This document shows positions 23,290 through 34,249 of a stretch of 64,000 nt of DNA, one piece after another. The DNA is from Melastoma dodecandrum. Taxonomy: Eukaryota; Streptophyta; Magnoliopsida; Myrtales; Melastomataceae. Both the position numbers and the translations under genes were made by a program. How positions within the stretch are numbered: the first letter of the stretch is position 1; each line of letters starts with the position of its first letter. The DNA is taken from assembly GCA_029817715.1 (NCBI GenBank), contig JARUPY010000538.1, positions 6,944,001-7,008,000 on the forward strand, given 5' to 3'. The notes under the pieces were generated by a model. That model was not told the DNA's origin, did no database searches, and was given only the letters and a program-made list of their open reading frames with translations.

Positions 23290-25160
23290 TGTAGATCCCC
23301 TAAATCGTGAATCACCCCGATGAAAGTGTTCAAATGGCTTTTCCGGTCAAAATGGTCGTCAAAGTCGACTAGGCTTTCATAACTCTGAAGATTGAAATTC
23401 AACTGCTTACTTCTTGCACACAAAAAAGGAATAGGAACGAAAACCCAGCCGAGCACATCATCCAAGGGGAGAAGATAAAATGAAAACTAAACAAAATTTA
23501 GGCCAAAGACCCATGTACATCTCAACGTTCCCACCGGTGGACAACACCAAGAGAGTAGGCAGGGGAAAGCAATTGTTAGGGAAAATCCCTCACACGGAAC
23601 AATGCAAAACTCATCCATTTCCAATTCCCCATCAATGTTTAGTCGGTTGTGTCCCAATTAGTTGACATTTGACTTCACATAAATTGGACAAAACAAGATG
23701 GAACAGAACTCCATGAAATAAAGAAAGGAGGTCTTGAATTTCCATTGGTGAGATTTCCATTTCTTGTGTCATTCCCCAAACGACAGCCAACATTTCCCAA
23801 GGCCACTCCAAAGATCTCCCCCCTTCAGCCAAGGCGCAGAAGACAATGAACAAACCAATGAGAAAACCTGATACAACCCTCAGTCTTGAATCCTGTTGTC
23901 CCACAATTTTCTCCAAAGACAAGCCTCGAGGTCACGGGGAACCTTCTAATACGTTCCCACACAAGTTCCACCGGACTCCTCTCGGACAATCACACGAAGC
24001 AATCTCCTTCCAAGCATCTTTTGGAGCCTCTCCTCTTCCTCTCGACGAACTTCTCTCGACCAAGGTAAGCTCAGGGAGCAATGGAGACCCCCTCAACTAG
24101 CTTGACCGCGAAGAACATGTTGCGGCTTCACAAGTCAACGGCCACGACAAGAAGAAATGGCGGCAGCCCCGAACAACCTCCGGTGTCCTCCCCTCGCCGT
24201 CTCCACGCTCGAGGCTCTCTCTCCCTGGCATCTAAGACCTGTCTTTCCTCGTCCAAAGACAAGGGGGACTCGACTGCCACCTCCCATAGCCTCGCGGCTT
24301 TGCAAGAGGACTCCTTTCGTTTTGACGATTTCTTGTTTGCGTAGGTGCAAAGTTTTGGACAGCCGAGAGCCGACTTCCAGAGACGTCCCAAAGTTACACC
24401 AGCATCACAAGAATCTCGCATCCCCTCTCTCCCATTTGTCCCAGCATGGTGGAACGTGTTACAAAATCCAATCGAGCCAAAATAACTTGGTAAGTGCAAG
24501 CATGCCTCGGATCACCCAGTGCAACCTTTGGTTTTTGCTGCATATCTTCCTGTGTACTTATCGGAATCACGCGAATTGCATTTGATTCCTAACTTAAATA
24601 TGGATCTAAACAACCGAGTTTCGCACGTCTGGACATGTTCGTTTGCGCTTTTGCCGCAAATATACTCTAGACATGTCACACTAGCTGTATATGATGTTTC
24701 ATGCACAAAGGTTTAGTGGTTTTAAAATGACATGGCATTTACACACGAATGGAGTGTTTTCGAAGAATTCGAACACCCCTAGGTTCGGATCTGCATGTCG
24801 GCAGTTCACTTTTTCACTCATAACTTTCTGTCTGGAACTCGTATTGACCTAAAACATACATCACTAGAAGCCTAACTTGAAGAGCGTTATTTTGAGTATA
24901 AGTAGCCTCGTTTTTGTGAACTGAACTAAAAGTTATGCACATTTTTCGGAGAGGCGGCAAAACTGTCGAAGGTTCTGATCTATATGTTGGCACCTTACTC
25001 TTTGATTCGTAACTTGAGTTCCAGACCTCACATTGACGTGAAACTTGTACTATTGGATTTCAGGCTTGAAATGCTTTCTTTCAAATATAAATAGGCTCAT
25101 TTTCATGAACTGAGCAGAAAGCTACACATGTTTTTCTAAAAGGCAGCAAAACTCCCGCAT
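23290..25160 (+). repeat. Gypsy left LTR, 3' end deleted
   Basis: This aligns by eye with 28815 to about 30735 through many shared landmarks, for example AATAACTTGGTAAGTGCAAG near 24481 and 30001, and CGCACGTTTGGAC-type sequence near 24624 and 30206. Similarity ends at AAGGCAGCAAAACT, and RNase H coding follows immediately, so the remaining roughly 1 kb of LTR and the leader have been lost. Frames inside the LTR at 23632-24585 are not genes. Confidence 0.75.
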
Positions 25161-25186
25161 CCTCTCACACTCTATCTCTCATTTAG

Positions 25187-26000
25187 AGAAGAGTCATTTG
25201 GGGCCATGCTCCACCAACAACTACCGGGTTCCAAAGAACACGCGGTCTACTACTTGTGCAAGAAGTTCACCGACTGCGAATCTCGGTACCCCGCTTCGGA
25301 ACGTACCTATCGCGCGCTCATTTGGGTCTTACACTGACTCCGACAGTACACTCTACATTACGAAATCTTGTTGGTGTCTGAGAATGACCCGCTAAAGTAT
25401 ACCTTCAACAAACCAACACTGATGGGAAGAGTCTCCAAATGGCAGTTGCAGTTAGACGAATTCGATGTCAGATTTCACTCTATGAAATCAGTAAAAGGCA
25501 GAACAGTTGCTGATCACATTGCTGAGTATCCAGGAGCCGATGGTTCACCTCTAGAGGTCAAATTACCTAATGAAAACATCTTACTCGTGGAACCAGAATC
25601 AAGGTGGACAATGTACTTCGACTGTGCCGTCAACTCCTCGGGATCAGGCATCGGAGCCATGGTAATATCACTAGATAGACAATACCACACAACGGCGGCC
25701 AAGGTCATATTCCCTTGCACAAACAACATCGTTTAGTATGAAGCATGTATCCTCGGCTTGTTATGTGCACTCGAAATGAGAACCCAATTCCTCGATGTCT
25801 GTGGAGATTCAACACTCATAATCTCTTAGACAAATGGAGCATAGCGCACACGGGATCCAAAGTTCATCGCATGCCAAGACTACTTACAAGCATTGGTCTG
25901 CCAATTTACTGACATTGAGTTCAACTATCTCCCACGGGCGGACAACCATTTTGTAGACGCGCTTGTGGTCCTCGCATCAATGATTCCATTGGCTGGAGAG
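25187..26000 (+). pseudogene. Gypsy RNase H and additional archaeal-type RNase H
   Basis: The first part reads the RT-linked RNase H tail (KEHAVYYLCKKFTDCESRYP, later GRVSKWQLQLDEFD, and DHIAEYP). From about 25610 a second RNase H begins: MYFDCAVNSSGSGIGA contains the first catalytic Asp but has Cys where Gly is usual. EACILGLLCALEM and CGDSTLIIS follow with in-frame stops near 25736 and 25828. Two RNase H modules in tandem are a known mark of the Tat lineage. Confidence 0.7.
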
Positions 26001-26279
26001 ATGGACATTGAACCTTTCCGCATCAACATTGCTGACGATCGAAGTTGTATGCATATTGAACCATTCCAAACTGAAGACTCCTCATCAAGGTTCACAGACA
26101 TCAAGGCCTACGTAGTGTCAGACACTTTTCCCTAAGAAAGCACAGGAAAAGTGCGCAAGTTCATCCGAAGAATCGTTAGAGGTTACTTCCTTGATGGTGA
26201 CACCCTGTACAAGAAATCATTCGCGACGACCCTCATGATGTGCGTCACTGAGTAAGAAGATCCTTATCTTCGAGGTACA

Positions 26280-27210
26280 TGAAGGCGTTTGCGGACCACA
26301 CATGAATGGGTATGCACTCGCTCAGAAAATAATACGTCAAGGCTACTATTGGTCAACAATGGAAGCTGATTGCATCAAATATGTCAAGGCCTGTTACAAG
26401 TGTCAGATCTACAGCAACGAGGTGCATGTACCCCAAATGAGACTCTACCCCTATTTGAGCCATGGTCGTCTCAATGTGGGGCATGGATGTAATTGGAACG
26501 ATCAATCCCAAGGCATCCAACGGACATCGATTCCTCCTAGTTGCCATCAACTATTTCACTATGTGGGTTGAAGCCCAATCCTCAAGGAAGTTACAGCAAA
26601 CAATGTTGTACAGTTTATGCGGGCGAACATCATTGCCAGATAAGGAGTTCCAGAACTACTGGTCACCGAAAATGGTACCAACTTCAATAGCAAGCTGATG
26701 GGCTCCCTTTGCAAGGAGTTTTGAATCAAGCATCTCAACTCTTCACCGTATCGTCTACAAATGAACTATGTAATCGAAGCTGCAAACAAGAACCTGAAGA
26801 AGATCCTTCAGAAAACAACAATTATGTATCGCGGCTGGCACGAGAAACTCCCTTTCGCGTTACTTGCCTACCGGACGACGATACGCACCTCTACTGGGGG
26901 AACTCCCTTCGAGCTCGTCTTCGACACCAAAGCAGTTATTCCAGCAGAAGTCAAACTACCTACTCTCAGAATCTCATCCCAAAGCAACATGACAGAAGAA
27001 GAGAAACCGAACCATCAGCTCGCTCACCTCGACTTCATAGACGAGAAACGACTCACTGCCGCCCATCATATGCAATGCGATCAACAGCGCATGTCCAGGG
27101 AATTTAACAAGAAGGTCAGGCCGAACAGATACAAGCCAGGTAACCTTGTTCTCAGGTGGATCCTACCGAGCGTCAGAGATCCTAGGGGGAAAATTCGCTC
27201 CGAACTATGA
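26280..27210 (+). pseudogene. Gypsy integrase remnant
   Basis: The zinc-binding HHCC start is visible (GYYWSTMEADC, then YVKACYKCQIYSNEVH). Next come WGMDVIGTINPKASNGHRF with the first catalytic Asp, and a damaged middle with frame changes near 26570 and 26700. The C-terminal part is AYRTTIRTSTGGTPFELVFD, AVIPAEVKLPTLRI and RPNRYKPGNLVLR. No chromodomain is seen. Stops and frameshifts mean it is not functional. Confidence 0.75.
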
Positions 27211-28800
27211 AGGGCCATTCGTGGTTAAACACGCCTTTTCGGGAGGAGCAACCATCCTAACAAAGATCGACGGATGAGACCTACCGCAAGCAATCAACGC
27301 AGATGCTCTCCGACGATATTACACCTAAAAGGTGTCAAAGTTTCAAGCCAGAATTTCGAAACGATATCCGTCAGCGAAATTCCATTATGTCCCCAGGGAG
27401 TCAATTGGGGCAACAACGCCGACAACTTACATGAAAAAGGAGAATTACACTATCATTTCTCTCATTGTCAAAATCTAAGCGAAATTACACGAGCTTATTT
27501 CGCCTTACATCCTTTGTCTCGTTGGCAGGTACAAGAGCTCATCATACGAATGATACACAACTCCTATGACAAGTGGCAAAGCTTCAAACTAAAGACTTGT
27601 TACAGTTTCGTCAATCCTTTGATTCCTGCGGACAAAGATACATTGTCGAAACAAAAAAAGGAAGAACCAAAACTCTACTTCACCTTTCTTGCAGAAAACG
27701 AAGTTACATGAGCAAACATTGTTTCTACTCTAAAAGAAACAGGTCGCACGAACTCACTTGTTTTCTCGTCATCTGTTTGATCAGTACACGAGCAGCCTTA
27801 TACAACAATACATGGCAAGAGTAGACTTCGTCAATCCTTTGATTCCATCGGATAAAAACGCAATGGCGAAACGGCATGAAAAGGAGTATCAATCCAATTT
27901 TAATACTTCCATATCATAACGAGTTACATGAGCTCACTTATTTTTCCGCCCTTCGGCGAGTGTAGGTACATGATCATCCTGCAGTACGAACAAAGGCGTG
28001 GATAGTCGGGTGGAAAATTCCAAACCAAAGCTTCTGAGCTGCCTTTGTCATCGCCAACGATGATCACATGAAAGGGAGTATCATCTACACTATTCCCTAA
28101 CAAGTTTTCTTATCATTCCCAAGCCGGAATCTTACTTCCCACTTCCCCACTTCGAAATCGGTTACATGAACACACCGCATTCCCCAACAGGAGTAGTATT
28201 CCTCCCCAGCGGCAGTACATGATCATCCGCACAGTATGGTACAAACTCCCATGCAATGACGAGGATGGTCAGGTGGAAGCGATTTCGAGCCTAACTTCAA
28301 AGAAACTAACAGGGGCACGAGAGTACAGGCATCTTCCCCACAAATCTTGAACATGTTCAATCTCACAATATCTCCAAAGAAGTTTGCTTACCCAAAGGTA
28401 TGCATTTCCTAAGCATGCGCCTGATCATTCACATCATCAAAATTTTCACATTAAGAAAATACATCTGGGCGAGAAATCGGAGAAGGCAAACCCATTCCCC
28501 AAACACTTACCCAAAGAGAGATGAGCGTAAACACATGAGGGCTCTTCTATATAGGTGTCCGGACGCACAAAGAATCCCTTGACAAAAGATGCTCAGATCG
28601 AGATGAAATCGAGCATTTACTCTCTATCCCAAACTTGAACATTGACCATTGCTAGCCCCTTCGAAGCCAAAGTTAAAGTTTCTATACACACTACACTCAC
28701 CGAGACTAAGGATCTCCTCACAGTGAGGTTAACGGAGATCCTGTAGTCGATTCCCTCAGGTTCCCTCATATTCCCTCATCCTCTTCTCAGATTCCCTCGC
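27211..28800 (+). repeat. Gypsy 3' untranslated region with about 220-230-bp tandem repeats
   Basis: TTCGTCAATCCTTTGATTCC occurs near 27608 and 27828. GTTACATGAG-type words occur near 27705, 27923 and 28161 (the last as GTTACATGAACAC), and GTACATGATCATCC occurs near 27966 and 28205. This gives a repeat step of about 218-240 bp with at least two to three degenerate copies. Long repeat-bearing 3' regions are known from Tat/Ogre elements. No gene is recognised. Confidence 0.6.
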
Positions 28801-28814
28801 AAGGAGGGGCAAAC

Positions 28815-31709
28815 TATAGATCCCCCAAATCGTGAATCACCTCGGTGCAAGGGTTCAAATGGCTCTTCCCGTCTAAGTGGTCGCCAAAGTCGACTAGGCT
28901 TTCATAACTATCAAGATTGAAATTCAACCGCTTACTCCTTGCACACAGAAAAGGAATAGGAAAGAAAACTCAGCCGTAGCACATCATCAAAATTTAGGCC
29001 AAGGACCCACGTACATCTCAACGTTCCCACCGGCGGATAACACCAAGAGAGTAGGCATGGGAAGGCAATTGTTAGGGGAAATCCCTCACATAGAACAATG
29101 CAAAACTCATCCATTTCCAATTCCCCGTCAATGTTTAGTCGGTTGTGTTCTAATTAGTTGACTTTTGCCTTCCACTAAATTGGACAAAACAAGATTGAAT
29201 GGAACTCTATGAAATAAAGAAAGAGGGGGACATGTCCTTGAATTTTCATCGGGGAGATTTCCATATCTTGTGTCATTCCCCTAATGACGGCCAACATTTC
29301 CCATGGCCACTCCAAAGATCTCCCCCCTTCAGCTAAGGCGTAGAAGACAATGAACAAACCAATGAGACTGTCTGACACAACCCTCAGTCTCGAATCCTCT
29401 AGTCCCACAATTTTCTCCAAGGATAGCCAAGAAACCAATGGACAAAGACACGCCTTGAGGTCATGGGGAACCTTCTAATACGATCCCACACAAGTTCCTC
29501 CGAACTCCTCTCGGATAGACACTCGAAGAATCCTACCTCCAAGCATCTTCGGAGCCTCTCCCCTTCCTCCCGACAAACTTCTCTTGACCAAGGTAAGCTC
29601 AGGGAGCAATGGAGACCCCCCAATCAGCCTGACCACGACTTCATAAGTCGACGACCACGACAAGAAGAAATGGTGGCAGCCCCGAACAACCTCCGGCGTC
29701 CTTCCCTTGCCGTCTCCACGCTCGAGGCCCTCTCTCCCTAGCGTCAAGGACCTGTCTTCCTTGTCCAAAGACAAGGAGGACTCGACTACCACCTCCCGTA
29801 GCCTCACGGCATCGCGGAAGGACACCTTTCGCTTTGATGATTTCTTATTTGCGCAGGTGCAAAGGTTAGAAAGCCGGGAGCCGACTTCTAGAGACGTCCC
29901 GAAGTTACACCAACATCACAAGAATCTCGAGTCCCCCCTCTCCCATTTATCCCAGCATGGTGAGATGTGTTACAAAACCCAATCGAGCCAAAATAACTTG
30001 GTAAGTGCAAGCATTCCTCGGATCTACCTGTTCAACTTTTGGGTGTTGCTGCATAGCCTCCCGTGTTCTTGTCAGAATCACGCGAAACCACTTGCATTTG
30101 ATTCCTAACTTACGATTCTAAAGAAACAAACCAAGCTCAATTTGAGTGTCTACCCTAGGAGTTTCGAACAAAACAGTATATTGGTTGCAGACGACCGAGT
30201 TTCGCACGTTTGGACATGTTCGTTTGCGTTTTTTTCGTACGTTCAAATATACTCTAGACATGTCACACTAGCTGTATATGATGTTTCATGCACAAAGGTT
30301 TAGTGGTTTTAAAATGACATGGCATTTACACACGAATGGAGTGTTTTCGAAGAATCCGAACACCCCTAGGTTCGGATCTGCATGTCGGCAGTTCACTCTT
30401 TCACTCATAACTTTTTGTCTGGAACTCGTATTGACCTAAAACATACGCCATTAGATGCCTGACTTGAAGAGCTTTATTTTGCGTATAAGTAGGCTCGTTT
30501 TTGTGAACTGACCTAAAAGTTATACACAATTTTCTGAGAGGCAGCAAAACTGTCAAAGGCTCGGATCTGCATGTTTCACTCTTTCATTTTTAACTTGTGT
30601 TCCAGACCTCATATTTACATGAAACTTGTACTTTTGGATTCTTGGCTTGAAGAACTTTCTTTCAAGTATAAATATGCTCATTTTCATGGACTAAGTCAAA
30701 AGTTATATATATTTTTCTGAAAGGCAGCAAAACTATCGCGGTTGAGAATCGTTCAATTACGTACATTGTTTATCCTCATGTCTTGAACTTGCTTATTCGT
30801 TGTCGTTAACATATTTCTAAGCCTATGATCTTAGCTTCTAGCATGCATACATCACTGTTTACTAATCATTTTCCTATTCCGACGTTTTTGCATTTGAAAA
30901 TACTATCCCATCAATCCGGGTGACGTTCAAGATGTATTCGAGGTCAACGGGCTCAAACACCCCACGTAAGTCAATCGTTCGAACTTCATTTCTTCATGAA
31001 AGTTTTGTGCTTTCTTGCTTAGAACATGTCTAAGCATGTCTCATCCATTTTTATTCATAAATCACATGAGGAATGCGCGTATAAGCAAAACTTCGATGGC
31101 TGATGGGGAACGGACATGTCATGCTCTTCCGGTTTCCAACTTCATATCTCAAACTCCCGACATCATAAAACAGTTGTGTGTGGCACATCACCGCTACCAC
31201 TCGACATCAGCAATCGGCTGCAACACACTACAAGGAAGAGCTTTTCAAGATGATGTACGGGTACATCGAAGGTACAAAAGAGGAGGTACGGGTCTCTCCG
31301 AATTACTCATTTCCACATGTAACGGGCTGCGGGCCCAAGTGCATAGGCCCCCAGTCACTGCCTTCCCTCGTTCTCTTTTATCTAAATAATTGCTTGTGTT
31401 GCTGTGGCGGATACGGTTAGGCTCTTAGGATTTTTGTCGCGTGTGATTGTTAAACAAATACACATGAGTTCGGGTCGAATGCTTGAATTGGGTCCAACGT
31501 TTTTTTTTTTTACGATAAATACTTATGAGATCGATGATATCGATGAGATTGTCCGGAGTCAAGCCTGGATTGGGTCCAATGCCCGTTAACCAAAAGCAAA
31601 CTTTTGGAGCAAATGCCACCCCTTTGCATGTTTATAATGTAAGAACTAGTAAATAGGAATCCACGAACCAACTGTTTTTCCGATTTAAACAGTTTTAAAA
31701 ATAAGTCGG
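28815..31709 (+). repeat. Gypsy right LTR
   Basis: It follows the purine tract AAGGAGGGGC. It matches the left LTR for about 1.9 kb, with indels in each copy, and continues about 1 kb beyond where the left copy is truncated. An internal tandem duplication with a step of about 190 bp (AGGTTCGGATCTGCATG at 30368, diverged copy near 30558) is shared with the left LTR (24781 and 24970). The right border is taken just before TGGCGACT at 31710. Confidence 0.6.
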
Positions 31710-32056
31710 TGGCGACTCTGTAATCGCTTACATAGGTTAAGCAATAACAACCATTTTTATGGAGCCATCACGGATGATGGAAGGCGACACGAGCCGCTCC
31801 CAATTCTCCCGAAAATTCCTTCTTCGGATCATGCTCCTCCATTGCCTGTCGCCTCCCCAAGGAGCATGGAGATGATCGGCGAGGGCCAGGGCAGGCCCGA
31901 TTAGGAATCGAGGGAGGATCGACCCTGATTTCCTTCGCAGTGCTTGGACGTTCGAGTCCTGACATCGACCGGAGGACATCGAGGGGAGTAGGCTTAGATC
32001 CTCATGTCGCTCGAACCACAGCGAGCGTACTAGGCCAGAGGGCGCACGTACAAAGG
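31710..32056 (+). other. Unassigned segment after right LTR (possible Gypsy leader)
   Basis: It begins with TGGCGACTCTGTAATCGC, which looks like a Gypsy primer-binding site, and continues for about 340 bp, GC-richer than its surroundings, up to the point where Copia reverse transcriptase resumes. No coding domain is recognised. Confidence 0.35.
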
Positions 32057-32890
32057 ACTTTCTCGGATTTCAAGTGAAGTAGAAGGAATGAGAGAATTTC
32101 ACTTCTTAGGAGAAGTACATAGCGGATCGGTTGAAGAAGTTTTGTATGGAGAATGCAAAGTCAATTTCTACTACGATGTCACTCAATAAAAAGCTACAGA
32201 AGGAAGACTCTACAGAAGGCTTTGACTTAAAGATCTACAAAAGCCTGGTGGGCCTTCTTATCTATCTCACTTACACTCGGACTAATATTGTTCATTCCGT
32301 GAGTTTGCTGTCTAGATTCATGAGGAACACCAGTAGAACTCATTTCACAACAGCAAAAAGGGTTTCTACGCTAACTAAAAGGCACACAGAAGATTGGACT
32401 GAAGTATACAAAAGAGTAGAAGAATGATCTGGTGGGTTAGGTAGATAGTGACAGGGCGGGAAGTTAGGATGATTGTAGAAGCACATAAGGATACTTGTTT
32501 TGCATTGGAACAAAGCCCATTTCATGGAGTTCAAAGAAGCAAAGCATCGTTGCTCTCTCATCTGTAGAAGTTGAGTACATCGCAACAAATGAGGCAACAA
32601 GAGAAGTTGTCTAGCTTAGAAGGTTACTTCTCGAGCTATAACAAAAGGTGGACGAGCCAACAACAGTCTTCCGTGATAATCAATCTGTAATTGTTATGAC
32701 CAAGAATTCGATTTTCCATGAAAGGTTGAAGCACATAGAACTTTGTCATCATTTCATCAGAGAGATGGTTTCACAAAAGGAGATACTTCTAGAGTTCATT
32801 AGCACCCATAATCAACCAGTAGATGGTCTTAAAAAGGCGGTGTTTTAGGAGAAATTTGAGACATTCAAAGACTACTTGAATATCATAAAT
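32057..32890 (+). pseudogene. Copia gag-pol, right half (end of RT and RNase H)
   Basis: The frame resumes with FLGFQVK, the sequence expected directly after the GLMKY seen at 23289. It continues through YKSLVGLLIYLTYTRTNIVHSVSLLSRFM (RT connection) and a frameshifted RNase H, including FRDNQSVIVMTKNSIFHERLKHIELCHHFI at 32673-32760. Several stops are present. The RNase H ends at about 32850, directly before a purine tract and the LTR. Confidence 0.8.
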
Positions 32891-32900
32891 TAAGAGGGTG

Positions 32901-33298
32901 TGTTGAAGGTAGTTTGTGATTATGGAATATTAAAAGCACCGACGTAGTGGAGCAATGACATCACCCAATAAATAGAGCATCAAAGGAGGATTAAATATGT
33001 CATTAAATCTATGTCATTTAAGGTAGCGGTTTCTATTGTCATTTGAGTTTCCTACTCCTCCCTATATATATAGGGAGCGTGTACATATTTTATGTAAGAA
33101 AGTAAGAAAAGAATCAAGAAAGAGAAAGGCATTTTGTAGCCAAAATACTCAAAATATTCATCCCTCGTAGGAGCAACACCTTTAAGAAGATTTTCACTGT
33201 CTTACAAAAAATCGTTAGCAGTAAAGAACCTACGTTCTGCTAGCACATTCTCCCTTCTTATCCAATCCTTCACGCATAACCCCCAACATTCACTTTAA
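32901..33298 (+). repeat. Copia 3' LTR, 398 bp
   Basis: It starts TGTTGAAGG after the purine tract TAAGAGGGTG and ends CCCCAACA; the TGTT/AACA ends are inverted repeats, as required for an LTR. A TATA-like CCTATATATATAGGG lies at about 33061, central in the LTR. No partner LTR was found to the left. Confidence 0.75.
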
Positions 33299-34009
33299 TA
33301 AAACTCCCATTTTACTATCCAACATAACTTTTATATTAGGAAGAAAATATTGTTTGAAACGGTGATAACTAAATTGTTGCTTGAAACCATGTCTTGAAAA
33401 TTATGATTAAAGCAACGATTTAGTCGCGTTTTAGTCACAGTCCAATTCTTTTTCCTTCATTTCACCCGTGTCCTATTTTACTTGTGAACCCCCTCCCTCC
33501 TCCCGGTATGAACTCCTTCCCTCCCAGATCTCGTCAATATCGAATCGATTATCCCAAACCTCGTCGTGCCCCACCCATTCATCATAAACCTCGTTGTTGC
33601 CGAATCACGAATCTTCCTCGTTAGCTTTGTTTCTCTCCCTCACCGTCGTTGATACATGATTTAGGGTTCTCGAATATATTGGTAATTGGATGCTTTAGTT
33701 GATTTAGGTTAGTACAATTTAGCACACTTAGATAAGTTTGTCCAATTGGCTGGTTTAGGGCAATTAGATAATCTACGGCCGTTGGTTGATTTATGTTAGT
33801 AAAACTTAGAGGACTTTATAATTTTATCTGATTTGACTGATTTAAGGTACTTAGATAAATTAGTACTGTTAGTTGATTTAAGTTACTAGAATTTAGGGAG
33901 TTAGATAATTTTGTCGGATATACATGTATATTTTTTTATTGTAGTTTATATTGTTTAGTTAAATTGAGATATGTCGTGATTTAGGTTATTTGATGTGGTT
34001 ATTCGTTTC
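33299..34009. other. Intergenic, no gene apart from a tandem repeat
   Basis: AT-rich sequence with pyrimidine-rich patches (33480-33660) and the 87-bp tandem repeat. No coding domain recognised. Confidence 0.5.
33698..33925 (+). repeat. 87-bp tandem repeat, about 2.6 copies
   Basis: Copies begin GTTGATTTA at 33698, 33785 and 33872, exactly 87 bp apart. Within the copies, TTAG-TAC/AAA-TTAG and TTAGATAA words keep register. Divergence is moderate. The sequence is very AT-rich with stops in all frames. Confidence 0.8.
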
Positions 34010-34230
34010 TAAATCGGTGAGTGCGATTACCTAGATAGGGTTATATGCCAATTTGGATCGACTCGTTCCAAAGCCTTGCAACACTTAGAAGAACCTACAT
34101 CAAATTGGCCTACACATAAGTTCAGGAATAACTGGGTAGAAATACATCAAGAGAATGTTGACTTGTGGAATGATCGAATGTCTCACAATATGCCCCTTGT
34201 ATGGGAGACTTATATGTCAAAAGAAGAGTA
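34010..34230 (+). pseudogene. Fragment resembling a plant mobile domain (PMD) protein
   Basis: One frame reads RVICQFGSTRSKAL and, after a short gap, NWPTHKFRNNWVEIHQE and VDLWNDRMSHN, then a stop. The combination RV-x-x-QFG followed by a W-rich segment with VDLWNDR resembles the C-terminal half of plant mobile domain (aminotransferase-like) proteins, which occur both in host genes and in Mutator/Gypsy transposons. Only this fragment remains, so the assignment is tentative. Confidence 0.4.
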
Positions 34231-34249
34231 GGAAGAGGAAGAGGAAGAG

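Larger units (their letters stand above)
23290..32056 (+). mobile_element. Gypsy (Ty3) LTR retrotransposon, Tat-lineage-like, nested in Copia
   Basis: Two diverged LTR copies start TGTAGATCCCC (23290) and TATAGATCCCC (28815). Between them lie an RNase H, a second archaeal-type RNase H, integrase, a long untranslated repeat-bearing region and a purine tract (AAGGAGGGG) just before the second LTR. The extra RNase H and long 3' region are typical of the Tat/Ogre/Retand group. Gag, protease and most of reverse transcriptase are deleted, together with the end of the left LTR (junction near 25160). A primer-binding-like TGGCGACTCTG at 31710 follows the right LTR, so the right end is not a simple terminus. 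Confidence 0.75.
20395..33298 (+). mobile_element. Copia retrotransposon relic split by a nested Gypsy insertion
   Basis: Copia domains run from gag through protease, GAG-pre-integrase, integrase and the start of reverse transcriptase up to 23289. They resume at about 32057 with the very next part of reverse transcriptase, then RNase H, a purine tract and a 3' LTR ending at 33298. The 8.8 kb between is Gypsy-derived. Stops and frameshifts occur on both sides, so the Copia element is dead. No matching 5' LTR was found upstream of 20395, so the left end is probably truncated. Confidence 0.8.

Noticed and set aside
23632..24585. Several 60-142-residue frames on both strands
   Set aside because: They lie inside the Gypsy LTR, and similar frames recur in the right LTR at 29175-30108, so they are LTR shadows.
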